From an uncultured Lachnospiraceae bacterium (GTDB taxonomy: Bacteria > Bacillota > Clostridia > Lachnospirales > Lachnospiraceae): a stretch of 64,000 nucleotides of DNA. Below the pieces are notes generated by a model. The model made no database searches, had not been told where the DNA came from, and was given only the letters and a program-made list of their open reading frames with translations. The translations under genes and the position numbers were made by a program. Positions 44,417-53,698 of the stretch are shown piece by piece (the first letter of the stretch is position 1; every line of letters begins with the position of its first letter). The stretch is from NCBI GenBank assembly GCA_947631955.1, contig CANRNJ010000014.1:36597-100596 (forward strand), read 5' to 3'.

Positions 44417-45729
44417 AAAAAATGTGCGCGGGGTATCTTATAGTCCTGTCTTTGCTGTTTGCTCTGCTGGGGATCGGCGGATGCCGTGTGATCCGAAGGG
44501 CTTATGAAAAACAGATGGATGTCGTCGCTAATCTGGCGGGCACGATGTTTGGACAGACGGATGCGGGCGCAGGGTCTGCCGGGGCAGCAGGCGGCAGCAG
44601 GGCCGCGGCGGATGAAAGAGAATCGCTGTCTGACTTTTTGGACGGACTCCGGAATGTGTCCGCAGAGCGCACCGGGGAAGGGCGCAGCCTGTTGGCGGGC
44701 TATGGCTACGGGGACCGGTGGCTGTTTTCGCTTCAGGATTCCTGCAGGAGCTCGATGCGCAGCCTGTACGGGCTGCTTGGCGTTTTCTTTGTTCTGCTTG
44801 CGGGCGGCGGCATCCTTTGCTTCGGTTGGCTGCAAAAGAAAAGGGAGCGGCAGCTTGCGGGTCTTGGAGATCTGTTGGAGCGGTGCCAGAGGGAGGACTA
44901 CTCTTTTTCGGGAGAGGAGAAGAAACTGGCGGATCTGTACGATCCTTTTCTGGCGGACAGAGTGGTGAAACTGGGACAGAATCTGGCTATGAAGACGCGG
45001 CAGCTTGCGGAGGAAAAAGAGCAGACCAAAGCGGTGGTGACCGATCTTTCCCATCAGCTGAAAACGCCGGTCAGCGCACTGAAAAGCAGCGTCGCGCTTT
45101 GTGTGGAAACGGACGGAGAAGAAAGGATGCGGTTTTTGAGCGCCTGTATGCGCCAGACGGAAAAACTGGAAGGACTGGTCGGGGCCCTGATCCAGATATC
45201 CCGCATGGAGCAGGGAATGATACGGCTGAACACTGTGCAGGTACCGGTGGCGAAGATACTCATAGAAGCGGTCAATGCCGTGTACTATAGAGCGCATGAA
45301 AAGGGGATCCGTTTCGATACGGAGGCTTTGGAAGGAAAAGACTTTCTTGTGTCGGCCGACCCATCATGGAGCGCGGAGGCGGTCGCCAATCTTCTCGACA
45401 ACGCCGTTAAGTACAGCCCGGAAAACAGCCGGATACGGATACGGGCGGAAAGGCTCAATACCTATGTACAGATAGACATAGAGGATCAGGGCATCGGCGT
45501 TCCGAAAGAAGAGCGGAACCTTATTTTCAAACGTTTCTACAGAGGCAGCGCCGAAGCGGTCAGAAAAGCGGACGGATGGGGTGTGGGACTGTATCTGTCC
45601 AGAAAGATCCTTGAAGAAGAGGGAGGGGCGCTGTTTATGCGCCCCGGAAATGAAAAGGGAAGTATTTTTATTGTGCATCTGCCGTGCGCCGATATGCTTT
45701 CTTCAGCCCGGCGGGATAGCACAGAATGA
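44413..45729 (+). CDS. Sensor histidine kinase of the OmpR-type pair
   Basis: A 438-residue membrane kinase. Membrane helices lie at about residues 4-25 and 115-140 and enclose an extracellular sensor loop of about 90 residues with Gly/Ala-rich stretches. The HisKA domain has the phosphorylated His214 in TDLSHQLKTPVSALKSS, and the ATPase domain shows NLLDNAVKYSPENSRIRIRA (N box), DIEDQGIGVPKEE (G1) and GWGVGLYLSRKI (G2). The extracellular loop is longer than in intramembrane BceS-type kinases. Its 3' end overlaps the convergent ECF S-component gene by 62 bases. The ATG at 44413 overlaps the regulator's stop. Confidence 0.93.
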   Translation: MKKMCAGYLIVLSLLFALLGIGGCRVIRRAYEKQMDVVANLAGTMFGQTDAGAGSAGAAGGSRAAADERESLSDFLDGLRNVSAERTGEGRSLLAGYGYGDRWLFSLQDSCRSSMRSLYGLLGVFFVLLAGGGILCFGWLQKKRERQLAGLGDLLERCQREDYSFSGEEKKLADLYDPFLADRVVKLGQNLAMKTRQLAEEKEQTKAVVTDLSHQLKTPVSALKSSVALCVETDGEERMRFLSACMRQTEKLEGLVGALIQISRMEQGMIRLNTVQVPVAKILIEAVNAVYYRAHEKGIRFDTEALEGKDFLVSADPSWSAEAVANLLDNAVKYSPENSRIRIRAERLNTYVQIDIEDQGIGVPKEERNLIFKRFYRGSAEAVRKADGWGVGLYLSRKILEEEGGALFMRPGNEKGSIFIVHLPCADMLSSARRDSTE

Positions 45730-46177
45730 CGCCTGCCGCGGCTCCGACCACAGCCTGAAGGATCTGGTAAGGGAGCTTTAGTATGGCATATTCCGGTGTG
45801 CTGTAGATAAATGCGCGTCCGAGGCTGTAACCCACGATCATGATGAGCGCTCCGGCCGACACGCCGATAACTGCGCCGGTCTGCTCTTTCCGCGCAGGGA
45901 ATCTGCGGACAAACAGCGATATTACGACCGCTTGGAGCCCGTGCGTAACAAGAGAAACGAACATGGGCGCAGGATAGAAAAAGAAGTCGCCCAGAAACGA
46001 GCCGATACCGCCTGCAATAAAAGCGCAGACCGGATTCAACAGTATGGCGGCCGTGCAGATGACGACGTCGTTCAGGTAAAAATGTCCGCCGGGCACCGGT
46101 ATCCCGAAGGAACTAAGGGCAATGTTCAATGCCAGAAACATGGCGGTGAATGTGATTTCTTTGACAGTGATCTTCAT
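45668..46177 (-). CDS. ECF transporter S component, substrate unknown
   Basis: A 169-residue membrane protein with five or six hydrophobic helices (KEITFTAMFLALNIALSSFG, then a Gly-rich loop PVPGGHFYLNDVVICTAAIL). The size, helix pattern and early Asn-rich loop are typical of energy-coupling-factor S components, which bind a vitamin or metal and share EcfAAT elsewhere in the genome. The fold resembles QueT/ThiW-like members but the substrate cannot be read. The start at 46177 has AAGGAGAT upstream; a longer open frame to 46600 lacks one. No riboswitch is evident in its 5' region. The gene sits inside a two-component/ABC locus in the opposite direction, and its last 62 bases overlap the kinase gene. 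Confidence 0.85.
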   Translation of the reverse strand: MKITVKEITFTAMFLALNIALSSFGIPVPGGHFYLNDVVICTAAILLNPVCAFIAGGIGSFLGDFFFYPAPMFVSLVTHGLQAVVISLFVRRFPARKEQTGAVIGVSAGALIMIVGYSLGRAFIYSTPEYAILKLPYQILQAVVGAAAGVILCYPAGLKKAYRRTADAQ

Positions 46178-46444
46178 ATTTTCGTGATCTCCTTTGCATG
46201 ATAGTCTGTGCAGATGTACGCGCTTAAATCTGTATACCGATAGGATAATGGCAAACTGGATTGGTTTAAATAGCCAGATTAAATAAAAATAACCATGCCA
46301 GAAAAAAGACAAAAGTTTTGCATTTGTAAGCGTCCTGTAAGATTCATTGGATATCCTGTATCTGGGACACATCGAAATCCTGTCCGCGCGGGTATGGGTC
46401 AGGACTTTAAGGCTGTCCACTATAATTGACGGGAGGATATATCT

Positions 46445-47113
46445 GTGGATACGATATTGGAAACGAAAGATCTGTGCAGGTATTACGGCGCGGATCCGCA
46501 GCTTGTCAAGGCCGTGGATCACGTCAGCATACGGATCGAACAGGGAGAATTTGTGACGGTAGTCGGAAAGTCCGGCAGCGGCAAGTCGACGCTCCTGCAT
46601 CTTTTGGGCGGGCTGGATTACCCTACATCGGGCGAGATCCTGATGGAGGGCAGGAATATTGCCGCTTACGGCCGGGAGGAGATGGCGGCGTACCGCAGGA
46701 GAAAAATTGGGTTTGTCTTTCAGGCATACAATCTGATACCGTCGCTCAACGTGTGGGAGAATGTGGTCCTTCCCATCGGGCTGGACGGCAGAAAGGCGGA
46801 CGAGGCGTATGTGGAGGAGATCTTGTGCGCCATCGGCATGGAGAAGAAAAAGAGAAGCCTTCCCAACACGCTTTCGGGAGGGCAGCAGCAGCGCTGCGCT
46901 ATCGCAAGGGCTTTGGCGGCCAAGCCTGCCATCATTCTGGCCGACGAGCCCACCGGCAATCTGGACTCCAGAACCGGGGACGAGGTGATGTCGCTTTTAA
47001 AGACCACGGCGAAGAAGTACGGACAGACGCTGGTCGTTATCACCCATAATGAGGAGATTGCCCAGACGGCGGACAGGACGCTGACGATCGAAGACGGTAA
47101 GGTGGTGGTCTGA
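46445..47113 (+). CDS. ABC transporter ATPase, MacB/LolD/BceA type
   Basis: A 222-residue ATPase that energises the FtsX-type permease encoded next. Walker A is GKSGSGKST (about residues 41-49), Q-loop [18 protein letters not shown], signature [15 protein letters not shown] and Walker [14 protein letters not shown] with the catalytic Glu. The start is GTG at 46445, chosen for the GGGAGG eight bases upstream. A -10-like TATAAT (46421-46426) lies before it, without a clear -35. Together with the permease and the kinase/regulator pair this resembles bacitracin- or antimicrobial-peptide-resistance modules. Confidence 0.93.
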   Translation: MDTILETKDLCRYYGADPQLVKAVDHVSIRIEQGEFVTVVGKSGSGKSTLLHLLGGLDYPTSGEILMEGRNIAAYGREEMAAYRRRKIGFVFQAYNLIPSLNVWENVVLPIGLDGRKADEAYVEEILCAIGMEKKKRSLPNTLSGGQQQRCAIARALAAKPAIILADEPTGNLDSRTGDEVMSLLKTTAKKYGQTLVVITHNEEIAQTADRTLTIEDGKVVV

Positions 47114-47114
47114 T

Positions 47115-49661
47115 ATGCGCATGATTTCATTGCTGGCAAAAAGCAGACTGCGCCATTACAGGAGCCGTACGGCGCTGACGATGTCGGCGGTCTTTCTGGC
47201 TTCCCTGATGCTTCAGGGCATCTTCGTATCCGCTCTCGGCGTATTGGACGCCAATAAGCAGATGATCCAAGAGGGTGACTGGCACGTCAGACTGTCCGGT
47301 CTGACGTGGGAACAAATGGAGATGCTGCGCGGCCATCTCGAAGTGGAAACGCTGACATTTACGGTGACTGCCGGGGAAGTGGAGTACGGCAGGCTGAACG
47401 GTTATCTGACTTGGTCGGAGAATGTGAGGGATGACCGGACAGACAGTGTCCGGGCGGCGGATGCCCCGGACTCGGAAGACACAGGCGTATCGAGTTTCGT
47501 AGAAGGCAGACTGCCCCGGACGGCGGACGAGATCAGCGGACCGGCGGATTTTTTTGAGAGGTTGGGCGCGGAGGCAGAGATCGGCGCGCAGGTGACGGTT
47601 CCTTTTCGGGCAAACGGTGCGGACGGTCTGGGCAGGATTCAGGAGCGGACCTTTACGATCTGCGGACTGGAGCCGTCCATTGACGTGGAGGAACTTGGTA
47701 TCGCCGAAACAAGAGTTGCCTATGGCGCGGAGGTTTCCGAGGCTTTCGTGCGGGAGATTCTGCCGGAACAGGAAATACTGTATACGGCATCGGTCCGCCT
47801 CTGCGGGGAGGAGGAATCCGGTTATGAGGAAATGGTGGAGCGCATCAAGGCGCTGGCGGAAACACTCGGCGTTTCTAAGGACGATATGTTCATCAATGAG
47901 AGCTATCTGTATATGACGCTCACACCGCCGATGGATGCGATCATGGTCGTGGCATTTCTTGCCCTGTTGGTGGTGGTTTTCTCCATGATGATCATCTACA
48001 GCATTTACTATGTGAATATCATTTCGGATATTCAGGAGATCGGCAGACTGAAAATGCTGGGCGCATCGGACAGGCAGATCCGGGTCCTTTTCCTGAGGGA
48101 AGGATCGTTTACAAGCCTGATCGCCGTGCCTGCGGGAATCCTTGCGGGAACGCTCATCCCCTGTTTTGCTCTGCCGTCCATTCTTGACTGGGTCATGCAG
48201 TACAATGTCATTTCCGGGGCGGAGCTGGACCGCCCGGACATGTTTTCCGCACCCCTTACTCTGTTTGCGGCGGCGGTGATGTTTCTGGCGGTATTTCTGG
48301 CTCTCAGGAAGCCCGTGCGGATCGCGGCGGAGGTATCGCCGGTCACGGCGGTCCGCTTCGAGGAAACGGGCGGAACGAAGAAGAACAGACGGGGGTTTTC
48401 GCAGATGAGCACAGGGCGGCTCTGTCTTGCAAATCTGTCGCGCAGCAGACGGCGGACGCTTGTCACGCTTATGGCGATGGGGCTGTCCTTCTCGCTGTTT
48501 ATGGGGATGGCGGGCGTGCTGTCCAGCATCACTCCTCAGGATATGGCGGACAGAAAGCTGAACGGCGCACAGTTCCGCATTGCTCTGGATTATGAAATAG
48601 TGGACAGGGTCTATCCTGAGAATTCATTGAATCATGTGCAGATGCAGAGGCTCCTGGGAAAAGATACCGTTTCGCAGATCGAGGCGATGGACGGCGTGGA
48701 ACAGGTCCGAAAGATCGGTTTCATGCTGGCGCGGGTGGAGGATGCGCCCGAAGGAAACGATCTGTATTATGACGGGGATACCGCCCGTGTCGGCTGGTTC
48801 CGAAAAGACCAGATGGAACTGTTTGGGGAGGATCTGTACCTTGGAGATCCCGACTATGACAAGATGGCGGCGGAAAACGGCGTGATCCTGATGGGCGGCG
48901 AATACATGTATCAGAGAGCGGAGCTTCCAATCGGGAGCACAGTGCATCTTACGTTTTACGACGGAAACAGAGAGATCCCTTTTACCGGAAAGATCATGGC
49001 CTGCGCCGATTACGGAGATGCGCCGGATGGACAGTTTTTGATCACGGAAGACACATTCAGGCGTCTGAATGTGGAAACGGATCCCACGACATCGCTTTTT
49101 GTCGATCTGAAGGGCTCGAAATTGGAGCCCGGATATGAGAGGCGGTACGAGGAGATCAAGGAAAAGCTGTCCGCTCTTGTCGGGCAGCAGGAGCGGTTGT
49201 ACCTCGTTTCACTGGACGAGGAACTGTATATCAGCGATATGAGCGTGGCGGTCATCCGATACCCCTGCTATGCGCTTCTTGCGCTGATCGTGTTCATCAG
49301 CCTTTTCAGCATGATCAACACCATGGCTGTCAGCATTACCGCCAGAAAACGGGAACTGGGTATGCTGCAGGCAGTCGGCCTGTCACAGCGGCAGCTTGTG
49401 CGGATGCTTTCCGGAGAAGGAATCTTTTACGCTGTGGGCGCGCTGGCCATCGCATTTACCGTCGGCAATGGACTGGGATTGCGGCTCTTTCGGTGGGCGG
49501 AGGAGAACGGTTTCATGAGCGTTTCCGCCTATCATTATCCGTTTGCGGAAACGGCGGCCCTGTGCGCGGTGATGCTCGTCATACAGCTTGTGATCGTCCT
49601 CGTGGTGAAAAAGAATGTGAAAAAGGAAAGCCTGACAGACCGGATCAGGAGCGGGGAGTAG
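47115..49661 (+). CDS. ABC transporter permease with two FtsX domains
   Basis: An 848-residue permease. I count eight membrane helices: one near the N-terminus (about 17-42), three at about 272-400, one near 440-465, and three at about 715-830. Two large extracellular domains lie between them (about 43-270 and 470-710). Two FtsX core segments are visible ([20 protein letters not shown] and [20 protein letters not shown]). This layout fits MacB-like permeases that transport or sense peptides and lipoproteins and work mechanically. The ATG at 47115 lies one base after the ATPase stop codon. The second extracellular domain is acidic, and no catalytic site is seen. Confidence 0.92.
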   Translation: MRMISLLAKSRLRHYRSRTALTMSAVFLASLMLQGIFVSALGVLDANKQMIQEGDWHVRLSGLTWEQMEMLRGHLEVETLTFTVTAGEVEYGRLNGYLTWSENVRDDRTDSVRAADAPDSEDTGVSSFVEGRLPRTADEISGPADFFERLGAEAEIGAQVTVPFRANGADGLGRIQERTFTICGLEPSIDVEELGIAETRVAYGAEVSEAFVREILPEQEILYTASVRLCGEEESGYEEMVERIKALAETLGVSKDDMFINESYLYMTLTPPMDAIMVVAFLALLVVVFSMMIIYSIYYVNIISDIQEIGRLKMLGASDRQIRVLFLREGSFTSLIAVPAGILAGTLIPCFALPSILDWVMQYNVISGAELDRPDMFSAPLTLFAAAVMFLAVFLALRKPVRIAAEVSPVTAVRFEETGGTKKNRRGFSQMSTGRLCLANLSRSRRRTLVTLMAMGLSFSLFMGMAGVLSSITPQDMADRKLNGAQFRIALDYEIVDRVYPENSLNHVQMQRLLGKDTVSQIEAMDGVEQVRKIGFMLARVEDAPEGNDLYYDGDTARVGWFRKDQMELFGEDLYLGDPDYDKMAAENGVILMGGEYMYQRAELPIGSTVHLTFYDGNREIPFTGKIMACADYGDAPDGQFLITEDTFRRLNVETDPTTSLFVDLKGSKLEPGYERRYEEIKEKLSALVGQQERLYLVSLDEELYISDMSVAVIRYPCYALLALIVFISLFSMINTMAVSITARKRELGMLQAVGLSQRQLVRMLSGEGIFYAVGALAIAFTVGNGLGLRLFRWAEENGFMSVSAYHYPFAETAALCAVMLVIQLVIVLVVKKNVKKESLTDRIRSGE

Positions 49662-49744
49662 CGCAGGATCGGCGTTTTTGCGCCGGGCTGCATCACACAC
49701 CCCATAGTTATCGTTAAACCGTTAATATATTTTCAAAAAATCTA

Positions 49745-49794
49745 TTGCAATCACCTCCCGGATATGCTATCATAACGACACATATCTGGGAGGT
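49745..49794 (+). promoter_or_regulatory. Promoter wrapped in a 14-bp inverted repeat before the nuclease remnant
   Basis: -35 TTGCAA (49745-49750), 17-base spacer and -10 TATCAT (49768-49773). The arms ACCTCCCGGATATG (49753-49766) and CATATCTGGGAGGT (49781-49794) have one mismatch, are 14 bases apart and bracket the -10 box, so a protein binding the dyad would block the promoter. Confidence 0.65.
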
Positions 49795-49839
49795 CTTACG
49801 TTCTGACAGCACATCCGGCGCACGTCTGTTTTTTAAGGA

Positions 49840-49869
49840 TCCCTTATATGGACAATGAATGATAAGGGA
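49840..49869 (+). promoter_or_regulatory. Hairpin that can cover the ribosome binding site of the remnant gene
   Basis: Arms TCCCTTAT (49840-49847) and ATAAGGGA (49862-49869) are perfect and 14 bases apart. The right arm contains part of the GGGAGG ribosome site used for the ATG at 49878, so the folded mRNA would reduce translation. Confidence 0.5.
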
Positions 49870-49877
49870 GGAAGCAG

Positions 49878-50393
49878 ATGGGAAGGAAGGACGACTACCA
49901 GTATGACTATCTGGACGACAACGAAAGGTTTGCCGATCAGATAAACGGCGCACTGTTCCACGGCGTTCAGGTTGTAAAGCCTGATGAACTGGAGCCTGCG
50001 GACGCGCAGAACGTATATCTTGGCAAAGAGGATGGCAGGCGGGAGAACTACAGGACCGTCGCGGATGTGAGGATACCGAAGAGATACAAGACGCCGGAGC
50101 CGGAGAAGGAGGGGTACGATATGTGCAAAGCGTTTGAAGATTACCGTCTGGAAGGAAAGGAAGAAGGAAGGACGGAAGGAAAAATAGAGGGAAAGATAGA
50201 AGGAAAGGCAGAACAGCTGATAGAGTTCGTGTGCAGAAAACTTCGGAAGAACAAGACAGCGGAGATGATCGCGGAGGAACTGGAGGAAGAACTGCCCGTG
50301 ATCGAACGGATCATAGAGGCGCAGCAGAAGACCGGGAACTATGACGCGGAACAGATCCGGAAGGTCTGCGGGGCGGCTCTGCAGGTCGGCTGA
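49878..50393 (+). pseudogene. Internally deleted Rpn/PD-(D/E)XK-type transposase-like nuclease
   Basis: A 171-residue reading frame that joins two ends of a longer protein. The start (MGRKDDYQYDYLDDNERFAD, then KPDELEPADAQNVYLGKEDG) and the end (GYDMCKAFEDYRLEGKEEGR, followed by the typical Glu-Gly-Lys/Arg repeats EGKIEGKIEGKAEQ and a helical tail) match the N- and C-termini of Rpn-family putative transposase/nucleases common in Lachnospiraceae, which are about 300 residues or more. The middle part with the PD-(D/E)XK catalytic residues is missing, with a junction near residues 68-80. The frame stays open, so a protein without nuclease activity may still be made. The family assignment rests on recalled consensus. 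Confidence 0.65.
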
Positions 50394-50399
50394 TACCTC

Positions 50400-50428
50400 T
50401 TGTCAATTCATGGAAATTATTATATAAT
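50400..50428 (+). promoter_or_regulatory. Strong promoter of a short transcription unit
   Basis: -35 TTGTCA (50400-50405), 17-base spacer, perfect -10 TATAAT (50423-50428), predicted start near 50435. It begins only 7 bases after the nuclease remnant. Confidence 0.8.
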
Positions 50429-50434
50429 AAAAGC

Positions 50435-50604
50435 ATCTTAACCATGAGAAAGATTCTTATGGCCGAGAAAACAAAACATCATATCTCTGTTGATGCTGAC
50501 ATCGAAACTGATATTGAGATGAAAGACAGTGGAGCCTAAGAATGATTCATAAGGTATTGAAGTGGATTCTATGAGCGCAGACTGTCGGGTCTGCGCTTCT
50601 TTTT
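50435..50604 (+). ncRNA. Candidate small RNA or small-protein transcript of about 170 bases
   Basis: A complete unit with a consensus promoter at its start and a strong terminator at its end and no recognised gene inside. A 9-bp hairpin with one G-U pair lies near the 5' end (CCATGAGAA at 50442-50450 and TTCTTATGG at 50454-50462). A second possible pairing joins ATTCTTA (50453-50459) with TAAGAAT further on (50537-50543). A 31-codon frame from ATG 50444 to TAA 50539 exists (encoding MRKILMAEKTKHHISVDAD and 12 more residues), but its start is buried in the hairpin and has no ribosome site, so an RNA seems more likely than a protein. It is no RNA family that I recognise. Confidence 0.55.
50575..50604 (+). 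terminator. Intrinsic terminator of the short unit
   Basis: Perfect 8-base arms GCGCAGAC (50575-50582) and GTCTGCGC (50589-50596) with a 6-base loop, followed by TTCTTTTT. Confidence 0.92.
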
Positions 50605-50609
50605 ACGCC

Positions 50610-50636
50610 TGAGATCTCTCCGAAAGAAAGATCTCA
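50610..50636. promoter_or_regulatory. Dyad upstream of the hydrogenase maturation genes
   Basis: Arms TGAGATCT (50610-50617) and AGATCTCA (50629-50636) are perfect and 11 bases apart, about 78 bases before the first hyd gene. It could be an operator or an mRNA hairpin; I find no convincing promoter between it and the gene. Confidence 0.45.
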
Positions 50637-50713
50637 AGGCAGAGCGGCCCGCCGGAAAACGGCGCAGCGTACAGGACAGAGATAGAGCGGTCAAACCAGA
50701 GGGAGGGATATGT

Positions 50714-50977
50714 ATGGCAAACGGTTCAAGAGTCGCGCTGATCGGCATTATCGTGGAGAGTGAAACGGCGGTGTCACAGCTTAACGAGCTGCTGCACAGC
50801 TATGGCAGCTATATCATAGGACGGATGGGGATCCCCTATCGCAAGCGGGAGATCAACATCATCAGCGTGGCGATCGACGCGCCGGAGGATGTGATCAACG
50901 CGCTGTCCGGCAAGATCGGCAGACTGGAAGGCATCAGCGCCAAAACGATCTATTCCAACGTGGCGGGCGAAAACTGA
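50714..50977 (+). CDS. TM1266-type iron-only hydrogenase system regulator (ACT-like)
   Basis: An 87-residue protein with an ACT/NikR-C-like ferredoxin fold (RVALIGIIVESETAVSQLNE, then GRMGIPYRKREINIISVAID and GRLEGISAKTIYSNV). It matches the small TM1266 family that is found next to HydE/F/G genes and is named a putative regulator of the iron-only hydrogenase system; its biochemical role is not known. GGGAGGGATAT precedes the ATG at 50714. hydE follows after 46 bases, so this is the first gene of the maturation operon. Confidence 0.9.
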   Translation: MANGSRVALIGIIVESETAVSQLNELLHSYGSYIIGRMGIPYRKREINIISVAIDAPEDVINALSGKIGRLEGISAKTIYSNVAGEN

Positions 50978-51023
50978 CGGCGCGGCATGCGCTGCGCATA
51001 CAGACACGGATTGGGGAGAGCAT

Positions 51024-52124
51024 ATGAAGACCACATTGTTTCAGACGCAGGATGCGGCGCGGGACACAGTCGACGGCATCAGCGCAAGGCAGGATATCAC
51101 GCGGGATGAACTGGAGTTCCTTCTGAACGCGGGAAAGGAGACCGTGGACTATCTCAGGCAGCAGGCAAGACAGACGGCGGAGAGCATTTACGGCAGAGCC
51201 ATCTATGTGCGCGGGCTGATCGAGTTTACCAACTACTGCAAAAACGACTGTTATTACTGCGGTATCCGCAGGAGCAACCGCTGCGCCGACCGTTACCGGC
51301 TGAGCAAAGAGGAGATGCTGGCCTGCTGTGAGACCGGATATGGACTGGGATTTCGGACTTTTGTCTTTCAGGGCGGCGAGGACGGTTATTTTACGGACGA
51401 TATCATCTGCGATCTTGTGTCGTCGGTCAAGGAGCGGTATCCCGGCTGCGCCGTCACGCTTTCCATAGGGGAAAAGTCAAAGGAAAGCTACCGCAGGTAC
51501 TATGAAGCCGGGGCGGACAGATATCTGCTCAGGCATGAAACGGCGGACGAAGCGCATTACCGCTATCTGCATCCTCAGGAACTCTCTCTGAAAAACCGGA
51601 TGCGGTGCCTGTATGACCTGAAGGAGATCGGCTATCAGGTCGGATGCGGTTTTATGGTGGGATCGCCGGGACAGACCGTGGATACGCTGTATAAGGATCT
51701 GCGTTTTATCAAAGAACTGGAGCCCCATATGGTGGGCATCGGACCGTTCATCCCCCAGCACGACACGCCTTTTGCCGACAGGGATGCCGGAACATTTGAC
51801 AGGACGCTCCGGCTGCTTGCCGTCATCAGGCTGATCCACCCCGCCGTGCTTCTGCCCTCCACCACAGCGCTGGGAACGATCCATCCGAGGGGAAGGGAAG
51901 AGGGCGTCCTGTCGGGAGCCAATGTGGTGATGCCGAATCTGTCCCCCGCAGGCGTCCGCAAAAAGTATGCGCTGTACGACAATAAGATCTGTACCGGCGA
52001 CGAAGCGGCAGAGTGCCGAAGCTGTCTGCAGAGAAGGATGGAGAGCATCGGGTATGAGGTCGTGACGGACCGGGGCGACAGCAAGGTGGTATGCAGGGGC
52101 CGGACGCGCGCAGGGCGCGGATAG
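51024..52124 (+). CDS. hydE: [FeFe]-hydrogenase maturase HydE, radical SAM
   Basis: A 366-residue radical SAM enzyme that acts in assembly of the dithiomethylamine ligand and the diiron unit of the H-cluster. The N-terminal barrel carries the [4Fe-4S]-binding CX3CX2C motif at Cys72, Cys76 and Cys79 (NYCKNDCYYCGIRRSN), preceded by VRGLIEFTNY, and has GFRTFVFQGGEDGYF, LSIGEKS and GCGFMVGSPGQTVD strands typical of HydE/BioB-like enzymes. GGGGAG precedes the ATG. hydG and hydF follow in the same direction. Confidence 0.96.
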   Translation: MKTTLFQTQDAARDTVDGISARQDITRDELEFLLNAGKETVDYLRQQARQTAESIYGRAIYVRGLIEFTNYCKNDCYYCGIRRSNRCADRYRLSKEEMLACCETGYGLGFRTFVFQGGEDGYFTDDIICDLVSSVKERYPGCAVTLSIGEKSKESYRRYYEAGADRYLLRHETADEAHYRYLHPQELSLKNRMRCLYDLKEIGYQVGCGFMVGSPGQTVDTLYKDLRFIKELEPHMVGIGPFIPQHDTPFADRDAGTFDRTLRLLAVIRLIHPAVLLPSTTALGTIHPRGREEGVLSGANVVMPNLSPAGVRKKYALYDNKICTGDEAAECRSCLQRRMESIGYEVVTDRGDSKVVCRGRTRAGRG

Positions 52125-52177
52125 CGCGGCAGCAGACATTACAGGAAAAGAGAGAAAAAGAAAAGAGGTAGACGATT

Positions 52178-53596
52178 ATGTACAATGCAAGATCCATGAA
52201 AGCGGAAGAGTTTATCGATGATCAGGAGATTCAGGAAACGCTTGCCTATGCGGATGCAAATAAGGATAACGTGGAAGTGATCGACCGGATCATCGCCAAG
52301 GCAAAGGAGCGCAAAGGTCTGGACCACAGGGAAGCGTCGGTGCTCTTAGCCTGTGAGATGCCGGACAAGATCGAGGAGATCTATGCGCTGGCGCAGCAGA
52401 TCAAGAAAGACTACTACGGCAACCGCATCGTTATGTTTGCGCCGCTGTATCTGTCCAACTATTGTGTCAACGGCTGTCTTTACTGTCCGTATCATCTGAA
52501 AAATAAACACATTGCCAGAAAGAAGCTGACGCAGGAGGAGATCGTGAAAGAGGTGACGGCGCTTCAGGATATGGGCCACAAGCGTCTGGCGATCGAGGCG
52601 GGCGAAGATCCCGTCAACAATCCCATCGAATACATACTGGAGTGTATCCAAACCATTTACAGCATCAAGCACAAGAACGGCGCCATCCGCCGCGTCAATG
52701 TAAATATCGCGGCCACTACGGTGGAAAATTACCGGAAGCTGAAAGATGCCGGGATCGGCACATATATTCTTTTTCAGGAAACCTACCACAAACAGAGCTA
52801 CGAAAGACTCCATCCCACGGGACCGAAGCATGATTACGCCTACCATACGGAGGCGATGGACAGGGCGATGGAAGGCGGCATCGACGACGTGGGCTTAGGC
52901 GTTTTGTTCGGACTGGAAATGTACCGCTATGAGTTCGCCGGACTTCTGATGCATGCGGAGCATCTGGAGGCCGTACACGGGGTGGGTCCTCATACGATCA
53001 GCGTGCCCAGAGTGAAGAGGGCGGACGATATCGATCCCGACGAGTTCGACAACGGTATCTCGGATGATATTTTTGCCAAACTGTGCGCGTTGATCCGTAT
53101 TTCCGTACCGTATACGGGCATGATCATCTCCACGAGAGAGAGTCAGGCAGTCAGGGAAAAGGTGCTGCCGCTGGGCGTTTCCCAGATCAGCGGCGCGTCC
53201 AGGACCAGTGTGGGCGGCTATGCGGAAGAGGAGCCGGAGGATGAGAACTCCGCCCAGTTCGACGTCAGCGACAGACGTTCTCTGGACGAGGTCGTCAACT
53301 GGTTGATGAAACTGGGTTACATTCCGAGTTTCTGTACCGCATGTTACCGGGAAGGCAGGACCGGCGACCGATTCATGGCGCTGTGTAAAAATATGCAGAT
53401 CTTAAACTGCTGCCACCCCAACGCGTTGATGACGCTTAAGGAATATCTGGAAGACTATGCAAGCGAGGAAACTTATAAGATCGGCATGGAACTGATCGAC
53501 AGGGAACTGGAAAATATCCCCAACCCGAAAGTAAAACAGATCGCATACGAACATATCCACGACATCGCGGAGGGCAAGAGAGATTTCCGGTTCTGA
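52178..53596 (+). CDS. hydG: [FeFe]-hydrogenase maturase HydG, tyrosine lyase
   Basis: A 472-residue radical SAM enzyme that splits tyrosine to supply CO and cyanide for the H-cluster. The SAM-cluster motif CX3CX2C is at Cys96, Cys100 and Cys103 (NYCVNGCLYCPYHLKN). The C-terminal domain holds the second cluster motif, CTACYREGRTG with a third Cys in ILNCCHPN about 22 residues later, which separates HydG from the related thiamine enzyme ThiH. AGAGGT precedes the ATG at 52178. The last codons of the gene are repeated in the downstream spacer. Confidence 0.96.
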   Translation: MYNARSMKAEEFIDDQEIQETLAYADANKDNVEVIDRIIAKAKERKGLDHREASVLLACEMPDKIEEIYALAQQIKKDYYGNRIVMFAPLYLSNYCVNGCLYCPYHLKNKHIARKKLTQEEIVKEVTALQDMGHKRLAIEAGEDPVNNPIEYILECIQTIYSIKHKNGAIRRVNVNIAATTVENYRKLKDAGIGTYILFQETYHKQSYERLHPTGPKHDYAYHTEAMDRAMEGGIDDVGLGVLFGLEMYRYEFAGLLMHAEHLEAVHGVGPHTISVPRVKRADDIDPDEFDNGISDDIFAKLCALIRISVPYTGMIISTRESQAVREKVLPLGVSQISGASRTSVGGYAEEEPEDENSAQFDVSDRRSLDEVVNWLMKLGYIPSFCTACYREGRTGDRFMALCKNMQILNCCHPNALMTLKEYLEDYASEETYKIGMELIDRELENIPNPKVKQIAYEHIHDIAEGKRDFRF

Positions 53597-53690
53597 CGAT
53601 CGGACGGAAGGCAGGAGAGATTTCATGTCCTGACATCGGATGAAAGATAAGGGAGATCCCAGATCCTGACACAGGATGATATTAGAAAGG
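53580..53690 (+). repeat. Tandem array derived from the end of hydG
   Basis: Three units of 36-38 bp: 53580-53616, 53617-53652 and 53653-53690. All begin GAGAT(T/C)(T/C)C and contain TTCTGAC or TCCTGAC followed by a GGA(C/T)G segment. Unit one covers the last codons and the TGA stop of hydG. The end of unit three leads into the AGAAAGGAG ribosome site of hydF. Confidence 0.8.
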
Positions 53691-53698
53691 AGCAGGCC

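Noticed and set aside
46178..46600. N-terminal extension of the ECF S component
   Set aside because: No ribosome site; the protein from 46177 has AAGGAGAT upstream and the normal S-component length.
50444..50539. 31-codon small protein gene
   Set aside because: Not rejected outright, but its ATG is inside a hairpin and lacks a ribosome site, so I list the unit as a candidate RNA.
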